This document shows positions 62,571 to 64,000 of a DNA stretch of 64,000 nucleotides, in pieces. Below the pieces are notes generated by a model. That model saw nothing but the letters and a program-made list of their open reading frames with translations. It made no database searches and was not told where the DNA came from. Source of the DNA: Robiginitalea aurantiaca (lineage in GTDB: Bacteria; Bacteroidota; Bacteroidia; Flavobacteriales; Flavobacteriaceae). The stretch spans positions 310,001 to 374,000 of the forward strand of contig NZ_JAUDUY010000002.1 in assembly GCF_030380815.1 (NCBI RefSeq), in the 5' to 3' direction. The position numbers and the translations under genes are program-made. Within the stretch, counting starts at the first letter, position 1; every line of letters begins with the position of its first letter.

Positions 62571-62933
62571 ATGGAAAAATTAACCAATAAAGAAGAGGAA
62601 GTGATGAAACTGCTCTGGAAGCTCAAAAAGGCTTTTGTAAAAGAACTTCTGGAAGCATTCCCGGGAAAACGCAAACCGCATTACAACACCTTATCCACAA
62701 TGGTGCGCAACCTGGAAGAAAAAGGGTTTGTAGGCCATGAAGCTTTCGGGAATACCCACAGATATTTTCCGATGGTTTCCAGGGAAGCGTATCGGAAAGA
62801 ATTTATCGGGGAAACCGTAGCCGATTATTTTGACCATTCCTACAAGAGTCTTGTTTCCTATTTCGCAAAAGAGGAGAAAATCTCGGCAGCGGAACTCAGG
62901 GAAATTATCGAACTCATTGAAAAAAAGAAATAG
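62571..62933 (+). CDS. BlaI/MecI/CopY family repressor
   Basis: This 120-residue winged-helix repressor shows LTNKEEEVMKLLWKLKKAFV, the recognition region KPHYNTLSTMVRNLEEKGFV, and a C-terminal dimerisation part (FAKEEKISAAELREIIELI). Family members repress until a membrane M56 protease sensor triggers their cleavage. The M56 gene follows 7 bp downstream, as in BlaR1/BlaI-type operons. No beta-lactamase gene is in the window, so the stimulus here may be different. Confidence 0.93.
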   Translation: MEKLTNKEEEVMKLLWKLKKAFVKELLEAFPGKRKPHYNTLSTMVRNLEEKGFVGHEAFGNTHRYFPMVSREAYRKEFIGETVADYFDHSYKSLVSYFAKEEKISAAELREIIELIEKKK

Positions 62934-62940
62934 TACGACC

Positions 62941-64000
62941 ATGGAACACTATTTACTTAAAGCCTCAGCCATCCTCGCTATCTTTTTGCTGGTTTATCAG
63001 GTATTCCTGAAAAATGAAACTTTTTTTAAACTGAACCGGTTTTTCCTGCTGGGCGGGCTCCTGGCTTCACTCCTACTGCCTTTTATCAGAATCCGGGAAG
63101 AAATTATCATTCAAACGGTCCCTTTGAATGCTTCAGCCAAATTAAATCCGGTGGCGGCAATTGAATCCGCCGGTATGGACTGGAATGTCGCCCTGCTCTG
63201 GGTCTACTTTATGGGCATTGCCTTTTTTACGGTAGTGGTTTTTAAAAATCTGCTGCGTATTGTATCCATGATTAAAACAGGTAGCACCTATAACCATGAT
63301 GGATACGTCTTTATTCCATCACGTTATATCAAAGGCCCTTTTTCGTTTTTCAAATACATATTCTATAATCCTGAGGCACATGGGGAAACAGAACTAAATC
63401 TAATTCTGGAACACGAAAAAGTACATGGAAGGCAATTGCACTCGCTGGATATCCTTTTGGCCCGTGTCACTGCCATCGTACTATGGTTAAACCCTCTGGT
63501 CTGGTTGTATCAAAAGGTTATCCAACAAAACCTGGAATACCTTGCTGATTCACAAGCTGTTAGTGACCTCCCGTCGATTCGTGAATACCAGTATGCCCTC
63601 TTAAAAGTATCGGGGAATGAGCTGACCCCCGCCCTTGTCAGCCCTTTCAATCAATCATTAATCAAAAAACGAATAGTCATGTTACAACGCAATCAATCCA
63701 AATCAATCCATTTGGCGAAGTACCTTCTGATCCTGCCCATGCTGGCCCTGTTCCTGATGGCCTTTAACCGTGAGACCGTCTATGTAACCCAACAGGATTC
63801 CGTTCAGGAGCTCATATTGTCAGATGCCAAAACCATCGAGGTTACCATAGAAAAGGGGACCACGGATGAAGAACTGGTCGAACTCAAGAAAAAGCTCGCC
63901 AAAGATGGGGTGGACTTTTCCTATACCACTGTCCGGAACGATGCCCGTGAGATCATTAACCTTTCGTTTAGCATCAGCGGAAAAGCCGAAAACGGCAATC
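62941..64000 (+). CDS. M56 (BlaR1-like) membrane metallopeptidase sensor, 5' part
   Basis: This frame starts with ATG at 62941 and is still open at the window end, giving at least 353 residues. It has N-terminal helices (AILAIFLLVYQVFLKN, LLALWVYFMG-type segments) and the zinc motif LILEHEKVHGRQLHSLD (HExxH: HEKVH). The segment KYLLILPMLALFLMAFN is a late membrane helix, after which an extracytoplasmic region begins. It follows the BlaI gene by 7 bp, as expected of a sensor/protease pair. The C-terminal end is outside the window. Confidence 0.92.
   Translation, partial: MEHYLLKASAILAIFLLVYQVFLKNETFFKLNRFFLLGGLLASLLLPFIRIREEIIIQTVPLNASAKLNPVAAIESAGMDWNVALLWVYFMGIAFFTVVVFKNLLRIVSMIKTGSTYNHDGYVFIPSRYIKGPFSFFKYIFYNPEAHGETELNLILEHEKVHGRQLHSLDILLARVTAIVLWLNPLVWLYQKVIQQNLEYLADSQAVSDLPSIREYQYALLKVSGNELTPALVSPFNQSLIKKRIVMLQRNQSKSIHLAKYLLILPMLALFLMAFNRETVYVTQQDSVQELILSDAKTIEVTIEKGTTDEELVELKKKLAKDGVDFSYTTVRNDAREIINLSFSISGKAENGN

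Overview
The window looks like chromosomal DNA of a marine-type Flavobacteriaceae (Bacteroidota), possibly near the Muricauda/Robiginitalea group; the genus is a guess from protein style. The grounds are a FecA-like TonB receptor, long Bacteroidota-type NusB and PurM, a DUF3276 (PUR-alpha-like) protein, glutamine synthetases of types III and II side by side, a fused isobutyryl-CoA mutase (IcmF), a BlaI/M56 pair, and many promoters of the flavobacterial form TAnnTTTG. The genes are dense, housekeeping and metabolic. I found no rRNA, tRNA, CRISPR array, insertion sequence, prophage or frameshift.

Layout. 1-9 kb: thioredoxin-like fragment, guaB, FecA-like receptor, HMG-CoA lyase, a Dabb protein, a BKACE enzyme overlapping an acetyltransferase gene, pyrD. 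9-15 kb: pepT, a YdeI-like protein, a Tat-exported Gfo/Idh oxidoreductase, and a secreted beta-rich protein coupled to a TPR/adenylate cyclase. 15-24 kb: nusB-DUF1573-yajC, an exporter ABC protein with DUF3276, an M14 peptidase, a PlsC-like acyltransferase and a BASS transporter. 24-30.7 kb: redoxin, DinB/YfiT, a cyclophilin-FKBP fusion, an M28 peptidase, PPK2, a secreted helical protein, and an NtrC-like regulator without a DNA-binding domain. 30.8-37.3 kb: one eight-gene minus-strand run (Na-efflux-type ABC pair, MscS, GyrI-like, ModA, di-Mop, ModB, ModC). 37.5-43 kb: grpE-dnaJ, an epimerase, mnmD with DUF4920, ilvE, a MazG-like enzyme. 43-46 kb: two small membrane proteins, crcB, and the PII-Amt ammonium operon. 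46-57.8 kb: lipoproteins, a variant alpha/beta hydrolase, Lrp, icmF, pyrF, prfA, a Rieske protein, purM. 57.8-64 kb: divergent glnN and glnA, a Na/Ca antiporter, and blaI with a truncated M56 sensor.

The strongest unexplained signal is shared regulatory DNA at the nitrogen genes. The PII-amt operon and the glnN/glnA intergenic region both carry CCCCT-N8-AGGGG palindromes, placed at nearly identical distances from TAnnTTTG promoters (outer site 85.5 and 86.5 bp, inner site 33.5 and 33.5 bp). This suggests one dedicated regulator of ammonium assimilation in this lineage. A second signal is a three-copy, 20-bp-period array of ACTA/TAGT inverted repeats ending on a promoter upstream of blaI. Other points of note are a DnaJ with only two of the four zinc motifs and a secreted-protein/adenylate-cyclase gene pair.
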